Below are positions 8,250 to 15,443 of a DNA stretch of 20,733 bases, in pieces; the first letter of the stretch is position 1; each line of letters begins with the position of its first letter. The stretch comes from DASWIV01 sp036397475. GTDB lineage: Bacteria; JAJVIF01; JAPKYR01. A program made the position numbers and the translations under genes. The stretch lies in NCBI GenBank assembly GCA_036397475.1, contig DASWIV010000232.1, forward strand, positions 1 to 20,733. The letters run 5' to 3'. The notes beneath the pieces were generated by a model. The model had not been told where the DNA came from, did no database searches, and worked only from the letters and a program-made list of their open reading frames with translations.

Positions 8250-10052
8250 ATGCGATTCAGCATTTTTACAAAACTGGCACTTACATCACTCGTGATTATC
8301 GCGGGGCTTGTAGGCTTTTTCGCGTACCGGACCAGCCTCGAGCTGGAACGGAATTTCGCCGAACTGGTCCACGACAGGGAGCAGACGGTAGAGGTTGGTA
8401 TCGGACGCGAGGTCGAATCCCTTCTCTCCAACCTCGAACATCAACTGCGTACAATTTCCGATGAGGAACTCCACCAGAGAATAGTGGAGTTCCTGAACCT
8501 GGGCGATATCACCCGCGACACCCTTATCGACCGCACGAATTTTTACAGGAATGTCGCCAATATAGACAGGCTATGGGTAATTTCACCTGATGGAATCCTT
8601 CTCGCGTCGGGACATCCACCGCATCCGTTTGGCGACGATCTTTTCGCGAACGAAGAATCTTACACTGAAAAATTAAACCGTGCGCTTGAGGGTGAAACGG
8701 TTAAATCGATTGCCAAGGAATCCATTTTCACGGAAGATATTTTCGTCGCCGAAGTTTTCCTGCCTGTTACGGACTACGACAATTTCCTTGGAGTGGAGCA
8801 GGTCGACGGTATCATCTGGGGAGCAACAGTAATAGATAAGGCATTCATCGAAGGCGCCGCACAGTTGGCTGACGCTGAAATTATCGCGGTCGCACCGAAC
8901 GCCGAGCCGCTTACAAGTTTTGACGAGGAATCGGAACCGCTGAGTCCCGAGATCCTCAGCGTCCTTGAAAGCGGGGGAAACGAAATTGATTATCATGGAA
9001 CCGTCTACGCCCTGACGACCATCCCATTTCCCGGAACAGATATTTCCGACGAAACTTCGTCCATCAAAATCCACCTTCTTGTGCCCAAGTCCGATCTGAT
9101 TCAACGGCGCTCATCCCTTCTGCGAAGAATACTGATTGATTCGATTTTCGGCGGAGTTGTCGCGATCCTGCTCGTGTTCATTATCGCAAAATCCATTACC
9201 TTACCCGTTGAACAGTTGAAAGACGGTGTCGCACGGCTCGCCTCGGGCGATCTGTCGATAAGGGTACGCGCAACATCCCGTGACGAGGTAGAGGACCTTG
9301 TTAATGCCTTCAACAGTATGGCGGACGATCTCGATGCCAATACACGAAGACTGGTAGAGGCAGAAAAATTATCAGCATGGAGGGAAGTCGCACGTAGACT
9401 CGCCCACGAGATCAAAAATCCCCTGTCGCCAATCAAACTGTCTATCCAGAACCTACTGAAAGTGTACAGGGCGAATCCTTCGAAATTTGAGAATACCCTC
9501 GACGAAACCGGCGAGACAATTCTTGAAGAAGTCGACAGGCTGAAAACACTGGCAGACGAATTTTCCAATTTCGCGAGAATGCCTAAACTGGTCCTGGGAC
9601 CCTGCGATATCGCCGAGGTGATAAAAGGCGCGGTCGCTCTCCATCAGAAATCGGAATCAGGCATTGATGTGAAACTCGACCTCGACGAGGACCTTCCAAG
9701 GATAGAACTGGACCGGGACGCAATGAGCCGTGTATATACGAACCTTCTGAAAAATGCGCGGGAATCCATGGACTCTGGCGGCGGCACAATTGCCATCAGT
9801 GGGTCGGTTGTACGTCATGGGGGCAGGAACTGGGTACAGATCAGATTGAGGGACGAGGGGGTCGGGATGGACGAAGACTCAATTAAACAGGTATTCAATC
9901 CCTATTTCACGACAAAACGCGGCGGCAGCGGCCTTGGTCTCGCTATTGTCCAGTCGATAATCGCCGACCATGGAGGCAGGATCAGAATAGCGAGCGAAAT
10001 AGGCAAAGGGACAATTGTTACGGTGGAACTGCCTGTGCTGGACCTGATATAG
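8250..10052 (+). CDS. Membrane sensor histidine kinase, NtrY-like (periplasmic sensor-HAMP-HisKA-HATPase)
   Basis: 600 residues. A membrane segment at about 9-26 and another at about 290-312 enclose a ~260-residue extracytoplasmic sensor of Cache-like appearance (LWVISPDGILLASG near 110 is typical). HAMP follows (about 313-365, with LPVEQLKDGVARLASGDLS). The HisKA H-box is RRLAHEIKNPLSPIKLSI with phospho-acceptor His386, the NtrY-type sequence. HATPase_c shows the N-box with Asn498 and Asn502, G1 DEGVGM, F-box PYFTTK and G2 GSGLGLAI. All catalytic residues are present. No response regulator is adjacent, so it is an orphan here. It starts 9 nt after the solute-binding protein without a good Shine-Dalgarno; cotranscription with the two upstream secreted proteins is likely. 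Confidence 0.93.
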   Translation: MRFSIFTKLALTSLVIIAGLVGFFAYRTSLELERNFAELVHDREQTVEVGIGREVESLLSNLEHQLRTISDEELHQRIVEFLNLGDITRDTLIDRTNFYRNVANIDRLWVISPDGILLASGHPPHPFGDDLFANEESYTEKLNRALEGETVKSIAKESIFTEDIFVAEVFLPVTDYDNFLGVEQVDGIIWGATVIDKAFIEGAAQLADAEIIAVAPNAEPLTSFDEESEPLSPEILSVLESGGNEIDYHGTVYALTTIPFPGTDISDETSSIKIHLLVPKSDLIQRRSSLLRRILIDSIFGGVVAILLVFIIAKSITLPVEQLKDGVARLASGDLSIRVRATSRDEVEDLVNAFNSMADDLDANTRRLVEAEKLSAWREVARRLAHEIKNPLSPIKLSIQNLLKVYRANPSKFENTLDETGETILEEVDRLKTLADEFSNFARMPKLVLGPCDIAEVIKGAVALHQKSESGIDVKLDLDEDLPRIELDRDAMSRVYTNLLKNARESMDSGGGTIAISGSVVRHGGRNWVQIRLRDEGVGMDEDSIKQVFNPYFTTKRGGSGLGLAIVQSIIADHGGRIRIASEIGKGTIVTVELPVLDLI

Positions 10053-10094
10053 GGCGTTATTTCATCGTTATTTTCCTTGCACTAGCCATTTCTA

Positions 10095-10130
10095 TATGAT
10101 ATCCTCCCCGTTCGCCTTTTTATAAGGGCG
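10095..10130 (+). promoter_or_regulatory. Candidate rpmH promoter -10 and leader hairpin
   Basis: TATGAT at 10095-10100 would start transcription near 10107, just before an 18-nt hairpin at 10113-10130 (CGCCTTT paired with AAGGGCG, one G-U, 4-nt loop). The hairpin therefore sits at the very 5' end of the rpmH leader. It could stabilise the mRNA or be a regulatory target. No -35 match is seen. Confidence 0.35.
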
Positions 10131-10166
10131 GTTATTTGTGTATGACTGTATTCAGGTGATTTCACG

Positions 10167-10316
10167 ATGAAACGTACATGGCAGCCGAAAAGAAGGAAAC
10201 GAGCGAGAAAGCATGGTTTCCGCCATCGCATGAGCACTCCGGGCGGACGCAATGTCCTGAAAAGAAGGCGCGCGAAAGGCCGCAAACGGCTTACGGTAGT
10301 TGTCGCCGGCAAATAA
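10167..10316 (+). CDS. rpmH: 50S ribosomal protein L34
   Basis: A 49-residue frame begins MKRTWQPKRRKRARKHGF and continues with RMSTPGGRNVLKRRR and a very basic tail, the standard bacterial L34 sequence at nearly standard length (44-47). AGGTGA at 10154-10159 gives a well-spaced Shine-Dalgarno. It is followed by a strong intrinsic terminator and then rnpA, the usual neighbour. Unusually, the gene upstream is a histidine kinase and not dnaA. The overlapping open frame starting at 10178 is a shadow. Confidence 0.97.
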   Translation: MKRTWQPKRRKRARKHGFRHRMSTPGGRNVLKRRRAKGRKRLTVVVAGK

Positions 10317-10343
10317 TTTATTCCACACTCGAATATCATCCAT

Positions 10344-10368
10344 CCGTGCCTGGCGGCACGGTTTTTTT
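10344..10368 (+). terminator. Intrinsic terminator after rpmH
   Basis: CCGTGCC-TGGC-GGCACGG, a perfect 7-bp GC-rich stem with a 4-nt loop, is directly followed by seven T. This is the best rho-independent terminator in the window. It separates rpmH from rnpA. Confidence 0.9.
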
Positions 10369-10391
10369 ATGTCCGTTCTACGCCTTAATGG

Positions 10392-10397
10392 TATGAT
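10392..10397 (+). promoter_or_regulatory. Candidate -10 element for rnpA
   Basis: TATGAT lies 12 nt before the rnpA ATG and just after the rpmH terminator, so an own promoter with a leader of about 6 nt is plausible. There is no Shine-Dalgarno before rnpA. Confidence 0.4.
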
Positions 10398-10409
10398 TGA
10401 ACAATCAGC

Positions 10410-10841
10410 ATGGCAGCTTCACGTAAAAAATTGACCCTTCCACCACGCCTGCTAAAGCCGTCTGAATTCAGGCGTATCGGGCGCCGTGGAAAGAGATTCC
10501 GGCTCGATTTCCTGGTCATGGTGCTTTCCCGAAGCGGGCAGAATGGCGGACGTCTTGGCATTACCATCTCAGAAAAAGCTGTCAAACACTCGACAAGGAG
10601 AAACCGCCTCCGCAGGATGCTCAAAGAATCGATCAGGTTGTGGTGGAATGAAGTAAAACCGGGATGGGATATTCTTTTTATTATCAACAGATTTCCTGAT
10701 ATTGATCACATGTGGCATGTCGAGTCGGTGGTCCTGCAACTATTCATAAATTCCGGCATCCTTACAGGAGACGGGCTAACCGGGGCTCAAAACAGGATTG
10801 TCGAGATCCCTGCTGAAATAAAATTTAAAACTGACGCATGA
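10410..10841 (+). CDS. rnpA: Ribonuclease P protein component
   Basis: Protein subunit of RNase P, which trims the 5' leader of pre-tRNAs. Diagnostic features: LLKPSEFRRIGRRGKRF near the N-terminus, GRLGITISEKAVKHSTRRN in the middle with the RNR-type basic helix RRNRLRRMLKE, and WDILFIINR. At 143 residues it is somewhat longer than the common 110-130 because of a C-terminal extension of about 20 residues that is not conserved. Its stop overlaps the yidD start as ATGA (10838-10841). Position after rpmH is the conserved bacterial order. Confidence 0.93.
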   Translation: MAASRKKLTLPPRLLKPSEFRRIGRRGKRFRLDFLVMVLSRSGQNGGRLGITISEKAVKHSTRRNRLRRMLKESIRLWWNEVKPGWDILFIINRFPDIDHMWHVESVVLQLFINSGILTGDGLTGAQNRIVEIPAEIKFKTDA

Positions 10842-11158
10842 AGGCAATCGATCTGTTCATAGGAAGGCTCGCAAGCTACCTCGTCAGGGGCTACCAGTTC
10901 CTGATAAGCCCCCTGATGCCGCCATCGTGCAGATTCTATCCGACCTGCAGCGAGTATTCCCGGGTAGCATTGATCAGGCATGGATTTTTCCGTGGAATTT
11001 ACCTGACAGCCAGGCGATTAATAAGTTGTAATCCGTGGAATCCAGGTGGATACGATCCAGTCCCTCCTGTAGGGGGCGGCGATTCAGATCCGCCTGAATT
11101 CTATGAAAATAAAGGACATTCCGGCGCGTCACACGGGCATCAAGACGATGATAACTAG
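10838..11158 (+). CDS. yidD: Membrane protein insertion efficiency factor YidD
   Basis: Small inner-membrane-associated protein that assists YidC-dependent insertion. The core GYQFLISPLMPPSCRFYPTC (about residues 20-39) and SCNPWNPGGYDPVP (about 66-79) are the family signature, including the conserved Cys and the amphipathic start. A ~25-residue Gly/Asp/His tail follows. 106 residues is in the family range (70-110). Translationally coupled to rnpA by a 4-nt overlap. Confidence 0.95.
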   Translation: MKAIDLFIGRLASYLVRGYQFLISPLMPPSCRFYPTCSEYSRVALIRHGFFRGIYLTARRLISCNPWNPGGYDPVPPVGGGDSDPPEFYENKGHSGASHGHQDDDN

Positions 11159-11345
11159 CAATTTTACTCAACCGATGGACACCGGGGAGAGATATCGGTT
11201 ATATTACACTCAAGGTTGGCGAATTCTTTCGTCGAATAGCATTAAGATTACCCAGCCCGGATGAATGATCCGGAATTCGGGTATTTTAGTCTTTTTTTAC
11301 GCTGGCCTTATCGAAGCTTTAACAGGGAACGTGTGGAATTTATAA
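11159..11345 (+). other. yidD-yidC intergenic region with hairpin
   Basis: 187 nt without a gene. It holds CCGGAT-GAATG-ATCCGG (11257-11273), a 6-bp stem, and a T7 run at 11292-11298, 18 nt further on; this could be an attenuator but the spacing is too long for a standard terminator. TATATT near 11199 is a weak -10 candidate. The yidC frame has a TAA immediately before its ATG, so the gap does not hide an N-terminal YidC domain in that frame. Confidence 0.35.
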
Positions 11346-12176
11346 ATGCTTGATGTAATTATCAGCGCCCTTCTCTGGATAATGAACATCACCCATATCG
11401 TGACTCATACTTGGGTGATCGACATAATCCTCCTGACCATAATCGTCAGGGGCGTAATGTATCCCCTCAATCGTCAGATGAACAAGTCGATGAAGGTCAT
11501 GCAGAAACTGCAGCCCGAAATGAAGGAGATGCAGGAAAAATACAAGGACAATCCACAGGAACAGCAGAAACAGATGATGGAGCTTTACAAGAAGTACGGA
11601 GTAAATCCGTTGTCTTCATGCTGGCCCATGATGATCCAGATGCCTATCTTTATTGCGCTCTTCTGGGCTCTGCGGGACCCTAGTTTTTACCTGCGCCTTC
11701 CCGGATTCGAACAGGCGACATTTTTCGGAACACAGTTGATAATTCCACCGTATATATCGCATCCTACTCCCGAGATCGCTCTACATCCTGGAGTAATTTC
11801 GCTTTATAATCTCTTCCACTACGGATGGTTCGCGGACAAGTTCATTTACCTGCCCACGCTGTGGCTTGTAGCGCTCTATATCGCAACCACAATCATCCAG
11901 TCCAAGCAGATGCAGGCCCAGTCACAGGCCCAATCTTCGGGACAACCAAATATCAGTAACATGATGATGCCAATGTTCGTTATAATAGGTATGATGTTTC
12001 CTGTTGGACTGCTGGTGTATTTCATTACCTCAAACGCCCTCCAGATGTTCCAGTATTACCGGATCCAGAGGGAGATCGCCGCGGAAGAGGCTGTACTTGA
12101 AAAGATCGGCGGGACACCGGGGGCTGGGCCTAACACCGGCCCTCCTCCGATAAAACGCCGTAAAAAGAAAAAATAG
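11346..12176 (+). CDS. yidC: Membrane protein insertase YidC/Oxa1, short form without P1 domain
   Basis: Inserts membrane proteins with or without SecYEG. The 276 residues cover only the conserved insertase core: a first membrane segment with the groove Arg35 (TIIVRGVMYP), the cytoplasmic coiled-coil hairpin (LQPEMKEMQEKYKDNPQEQQ, about 55-74), GVNPLSSCWPMMIQMPIFIAL and later helices around 175-190 and 212-232, with a final KRRKKKK tail that may contact the ribosome. The N-terminal signal-anchor and periplasmic P1 domain of most Gram-negative YidC proteins are absent, and no Gram-positive lipobox is present. TAA directly precedes ATG 11346, confirming the start. Shine-Dalgarno is weak. Placed between yidD and jag as usual. 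Confidence 0.93.
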   Translation: MLDVIISALLWIMNITHIVTHTWVIDIILLTIIVRGVMYPLNRQMNKSMKVMQKLQPEMKEMQEKYKDNPQEQQKQMMELYKKYGVNPLSSCWPMMIQMPIFIALFWALRDPSFYLRLPGFEQATFFGTQLIIPPYISHPTPEIALHPGVISLYNLFHYGWFADKFIYLPTLWLVALYIATTIIQSKQMQAQSQAQSSGQPNISNMMMPMFVIIGMMFPVGLLVYFITSNALQMFQYYRIQREIAAEEAVLEKIGGTPGAGPNTGPPPIKRRKKKK

Positions 12177-12183
12177 AACAGTT

Positions 12184-12206
12184 CGGAACCGGTAACAACC
12201 GGTCCG
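12184..12206 (+). other. Hairpin between yidC and jag
   Basis: ACCGGT-AACA-ACCGGT forms a 6-bp stem with flanking CGG/CCG pairs and one bulged A. No T run follows, so it is more likely an mRNA processing or stability element than a terminator. Confidence 0.4.
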
Positions 12207-12234
12207 CGCTTAGTCGCGAGTGGAGGGATCGCAA

Positions 12235-12831
12235 ATGCTTTACTGTGACATCATCGCCAAAAGCGAATCGGATGCTCTTGATCGCGCGTCTGAAAAACTG
12301 AGGCTTGGAACCGAATTCCTTCAGGTAGTCGAATCGGAAGAGTCAGGCACGGAAACCAGGTACCGAATCGAGGCAACCAAATCCCGCGGACAGGAAGCGC
12401 ACGACGTGCTTAAAAAGATCCTGGGTGGGATCTGTTCCGGCTGCGACCTGTTCTTTGTCGATTCTTACGACCGGATCCTCATCAACGTGACCGGTCCGCA
12501 CCTTGGCCTGATAATCGGCAAGAATGGATTAACCCTGGAAGCCCTCGAGACTGTCATTTCTGTAATTCACAATCGAGACTATAGCCACTACAAACCGATC
12601 GTCATCAATCCCGGCGGATACAGGGAAAACAAGCAGAAGTATCTGAAATCGCTGGTCAGGAGCGCTGTTGACGCTGCCGCATCAAATGGGTCGGTGTCAC
12701 TTCCACCCATGTGCCGTGCAGATAGAAAATTGGTCCACGAGTACGTTTCTGAACAAAAGGGATTCAGCTCGAAATCGGTAGGCGAAGGTCCAGAACGCAA
12801 AATTCTCATTTTTCCGGATGATGAAACTTGA
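12235..12831 (+). CDS. jag: Jag/KhpB-family RNA-binding protein (Jag_N-KH-R3H)
   Basis: 198 residues from ATG 12235, which has GGAGGG 7 nt upstream; a GTG at 12220 in the same frame lies ahead of that site and is unlikely. Jag_N covers about residues 1-50 (YCDIIAKSESDALDRASEKL). The KH domain has the GXXG-type loop in LGLIIGKNGLTLEALE (about 87-102). The R3H-like C-terminus is adapted: the usual R-x3-H appears as RADRKLVHEYV (about 158-168). Known homologues bind RNA and affect cell elongation and division. Cotranscribed with yidC (58 nt gap). In many genomes mnmE, rsmG or parAB follow; here they do not. Confidence 0.92.
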   Translation: MLYCDIIAKSESDALDRASEKLRLGTEFLQVVESEESGTETRYRIEATKSRGQEAHDVLKKILGGICSGCDLFFVDSYDRILINVTGPHLGLIIGKNGLTLEALETVISVIHNRDYSHYKPIVINPGGYRENKQKYLKSLVRSAVDAAASNGSVSLPPMCRADRKLVHEYVSEQKGFSSKSVGEGPERKILIFPDDET

Positions 12832-12862
12832 GTTCCCGATACCGCTTAATCGCGGGATCGGT

Positions 12863-12868
12863 TAGAAT
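12863..12868 (+). promoter_or_regulatory. Candidate -10 element upstream of 12906
   Basis: TAGAAT preceded by GT lies in the jag-12906 gap, giving a ~31-nt leader with a proper Shine-Dalgarno. No -35 match. Confidence 0.3.
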
Positions 12869-12905
12869 AGAATCAGGAAAGCCGCTGACTTTCAGGAGCC
12901 CACCA

Positions 12906-13403
12906 ATGTATTCAAAAAACCTGCTTATTTTATCCTTCTGCCTTTTTGCGATCCCGGCATTATCATGCGAGTCCCTTGTTACCGCTCAGGAAAATCCCAC
13001 CCGTACGGTGATCGATTTCCTCAAGGATATTGGACGCGGAGATTTTGAAGGAGCCCGTGATTTTGTCGCCGACGATTCCCAGGACCAGATTCAATCATGG
13101 TTTAACAGCATGTGGTTCCCCGACCACGAGACCCCTCCTACCCCTCAGAATGAATCTGATATCGATAAATTCATCGGAAATTTTTATAAGGTCTCAGTTG
13201 ATAATCAGGATGGCTTGCTGGCGGTCGCCATGCTGACATGGTCGGCAACCGACGCACTGATCGCATTCCCGTCCGTTGCGGACAATCCCACGGTGCCGCC
13301 GAATGCCAGGTACAGGATCACCCTGGTCAACGAAGCGGCGTCTGAAGACGCCCCCCCTGTCTGGAAAATTTCGTCGCTCATACCTGAGCCCCTTGCAAAT
13401 TAA
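12906..13403 (+). CDS. Small exported protein, probable lipoprotein with NTF2-like fold
   Basis: 165 residues from ATG 12906, chosen because AGGAG (12894-12898) sits 7 nt upstream and the protein then begins with a signal peptide (MYSKNLLILSFCLFAIPALS). The frame is open back to TTG 12828, but that start lacks a site and would bury the signal. PALSC gives a loose lipobox at Cys21; cleavage by signal peptidase I after VTA is the alternative. The mature start (RTVIDFLKDIGRGDFEGARDF) resembles the opening helix pair of DUF4878/NTF2-like lipoproteins. Function is not recognised. It lies between jag and a PQQ-type dehydrogenase and may be cotranscribed with neither. Confidence 0.65.
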   Translation: MYSKNLLILSFCLFAIPALSCESLVTAQENPTRTVIDFLKDIGRGDFEGARDFVADDSQDQIQSWFNSMWFPDHETPPTPQNESDIDKFIGNFYKVSVDNQDGLLAVAMLTWSATDALIAFPSVADNPTVPPNARYRITLVNEAASEDAPPVWKISSLIPEPLAN

Positions 13404-13429
13404 AATTCAATATCTGCCGGTATGTGAAT

Positions 13430-13435
13430 TATAAT
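13430..13435 (+). promoter_or_regulatory. TATAAT -10 element 9 nt before ATG 13445
   Basis: Perfect TATAAT, then 9 nt containing AAAGG, then ATG. Either a very short leader or leaderless initiation is implied. The GTG at 13424 in the same frame lies upstream of the -10 and so is not the start. Confidence 0.5.
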
Positions 13436-13444
13436 AAAGGCACT

Positions 13445-14662
13445 ATGAGATCGATATTTGCATTCCTGCTGTTAATGTTGATGGTCGCGCCTGGTTGCGT
13501 AGCCGCAAATTCTTCGGCTGTCGAAGAAGACCAGCCTGAACCCGAGAAAACAGTTCAGCCAGAAAAATCCGGATTGCCCGACATCTCGATCCGACTTGAA
13601 AAAATTGCCGGTGGCCTGTTTGAGCCTGTTAATGTTGCTGTCCCGCCAGGCGACAATGACAGGATATTTATAGTCGATCGCCCCGGAAGAATTCAGATAG
13701 TTAAAAATGGAGAATTGCAGGTTAAATTGTTCCTCGACATCCGCGACAGGGTCGAAAGCGGCTTTGGCGAGCAGGGACTTCTCGACCTCGTGTTCCATCC
13801 CGATTTTCAGAACAATGGATTCTTTTACATTAATTTCTCGGACATCCATTCCGGAGGCAGTACCGTCATCGCGCGATTCTCCGTTGATCCGAACGACCCT
13901 GAAATCGCCAATCCCGACAGCTTCAAATCGATTATAACCTTCGACCAGCCACGGGCGAACCATAACGGCGGAGAGCTGGAATTCGGTCCCGACGGATGCC
14001 TGTATATCGGAACAGGCGACGGTGGCGGTGGCGGCGATCCTTTTCAATCCGGACAAAATCTCCAGACTTATCTCGGCAAAATTCTCAGGATCGATATAGA
14101 CACTCCCGATAATGTCCCCTACTCAATTCCTCCCGATAATCCATTTGTGGATAACCCGGACGCGTTCGATGAAATCTGGGCGTGGGGACTCAGAAATCCC
14201 TGGAAATTCACATTCGACATCGATACCGGCGACCTGTACATCGCTGATGTAGGCCAGAACACATATGAGGAAATCGATTTCCAGCCTGCCGGTTCTCCGG
14301 GTGGCGAAAATTATGGCTGGAATATGATGGAAGGATTTCACTGCTTCCCGATCTCCGACGATCCCTGTGACACATTCGGTACACTCCCGATCTTCGAGTA
14401 CGACCATCGCCTGGGATGTTCCGTCACCGGATTCGGAGTTTATCGTGGGGATGAATATCCGGATCTGAACGGTGTTTACTTTTTTGGAGATTTCTGCAGT
14501 GGACGTATCTGGGGCTTAAACCGGGATGATTCGGGTGAATGGATCGCTACTGAACTCTTACAACAAAATATCCAGTTTACAGGAGCTTGCACAGATCATA
14601 ACGGCGACTTGTATGTCGTAACCTTTGGCGACCCAGCGCTCTGGAAAATAGTTGGGACCTGA
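13445..14662 (+). CDS. PQQ-dependent sugar dehydrogenase (soluble aldose dehydrogenase type), probable lipoprotein
   Basis: Oxidises aldose sugars with PQQ in the periplasm, by homology to YliI/Asd and soluble glucose dehydrogenase. The start at ATG 13445 (406 residues) gives a signal ending VAPGC with candidate lipid Cys18; the longer GTG frame spoils it. The six-bladed GSDH domain spans about 45-400: RIFIVDRPGRIQIV, FGEQGLLDLVFHPDF, the active-site block RANHNGGELEFGPDGCLYIG with likely catalytic His173, then TGDGGGGGDP, WAWGLRNPWKFTFD and ADVGQNTYEEID. All expected blocks are present and in order. Whether the host makes PQQ cannot be seen here. It ends 39 nt from a convergent gene; CAAGC-7-GCTTG (14672-14688) lies between them without a T run. 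Confidence 0.9.
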   Translation: MRSIFAFLLLMLMVAPGCVAANSSAVEEDQPEPEKTVQPEKSGLPDISIRLEKIAGGLFEPVNVAVPPGDNDRIFIVDRPGRIQIVKNGELQVKLFLDIRDRVESGFGEQGLLDLVFHPDFQNNGFFYINFSDIHSGGSTVIARFSVDPNDPEIANPDSFKSIITFDQPRANHNGGELEFGPDGCLYIGTGDGGGGGDPFQSGQNLQTYLGKILRIDIDTPDNVPYSIPPDNPFVDNPDAFDEIWAWGLRNPWKFTFDIDTGDLYIADVGQNTYEEIDFQPAGSPGGENYGWNMMEGFHCFPISDDPCDTFGTLPIFEYDHRLGCSVTGFGVYRGDEYPDLNGVYFFGDFCSGRIWGLNRDDSGEWIATELLQQNIQFTGACTDHNGDLYVVTFGDPALWKIVGT

Positions 14663-14701
14663 TGAGAATAACAAGCATGGGGAGCTTGCATCACTGCTTA
14701 T

Positions 14702-15409
14702 TTATCTCTCCGACCTGCCACTCGACTGAAGATCGTGCAGCAGCCTCTCCGCTTTCTCCCTCAGGTCACGCGACGGAAACTGTGCCAGACATTGATTGAC
14801 CTCATTGATAGCGCGTTCATGGTCGTCAATTAATTTGTAGGCTACCGCGAGTTCATATCGTGCCCAGGCTGTTCGTGTCTGCCTGCGAATTTCGATCGCC
14901 TGCTCGAAAATAGGGATCGCTTGCCGGATAGCATCCTTGTTGTTGGGTCGAAGGTCCCTGTAAATAATTCCCTGGTAGACAAGCGCCGTGTAATCGGTGG
15001 GTTGCAGCTTTATGGCGGTATCGATGGATATCTTAGCAGCGTTGGTGCTCTCGAGGCCCCATTCCGCTCTCGCCTTTTCAATCCATAATTGCCAGACCTC
15101 GATTTCGTCTTCATGATCCTTGATCCAGTCGTCCGCTACATCGTAGGCGTCGTCGTAATAATCTTTTCTTTTCGTCAACTCACCAAGGTCGTTAAGCGCC
15201 CGCGCATATGAGCGCGCGAATGTCACGCTATCCGGCATCGACTCTGACGCGAGCAGGTACCTGTCAGAGGCGGAGGCCGTATCTCCCGTGAGTTCGCTGA
15301 CTCGACCCATTCCGTAATTGAACCAGCCTGTACGCAGGTCGACTGGAATTACAAATGTGATGACAATTAATACAACAAGAAAAATTAGCAGGTTTTTAAA
15401 CGCCTTCAT
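14702..15409 (-). CDS. Membrane-anchored TPR protein
   Basis: 235 residues. One N-terminal membrane segment (about 6-23, LLIFLVVLIVITFVIPV) is followed by helical tetratricopeptide-like repeats; the clearest lie in the second half (PTDYTALVYQGIIYRDL, RTAWARYELAVAYKLIDDHE with the small-residue pattern of TPR helices). Start supported by GGAGAG just upstream. No enzyme motif. It follows the UbiA gene by 34 nt on the same strand, so a Nudix-UbiA-TPR transcription unit is likely. A scaffold role at the membrane is the natural guess; the partner is unknown. Confidence 0.8.
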   Translation of the reverse strand: MKAFKNLLIFLVVLIVITFVIPVDLRTGWFNYGMGRVSELTGDTASASDRYLLASESMPDSVTFARSYARALNDLGELTKRKDYYDDAYDVADDWIKDHEDEIEVWQLWIEKARAEWGLESTNAAKISIDTAIKLQPTDYTALVYQGIIYRDLRPNNKDAIRQAIPIFEQAIEIRRQTRTAWARYELAVAYKLIDDHERAINEVNQCLAQFPSRDLREKAERLLHDLQSSGRSER

Positions 15410-15443
15410 ACTTTCTCTCCATGCGATGAGATATCCTGAACAC

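Noticed and set aside
10053..10166. oriC/DnaA-box cluster upstream of rpmH
   Set aside because: No TTATNCACA matches and no dnaA; the gap is short and only promoter-like elements are visible.
13472..14056. 194-residue minus-strand frame inside the PQQ dehydrogenase gene
   Set aside because: Shadow of a gene with full family motifs.
14672..14688. Bidirectional terminator between the PQQ dehydrogenase and TPR genes
   Set aside because: The 5-bp stem CAAGC/GCTTG is short and has no T run on either side.
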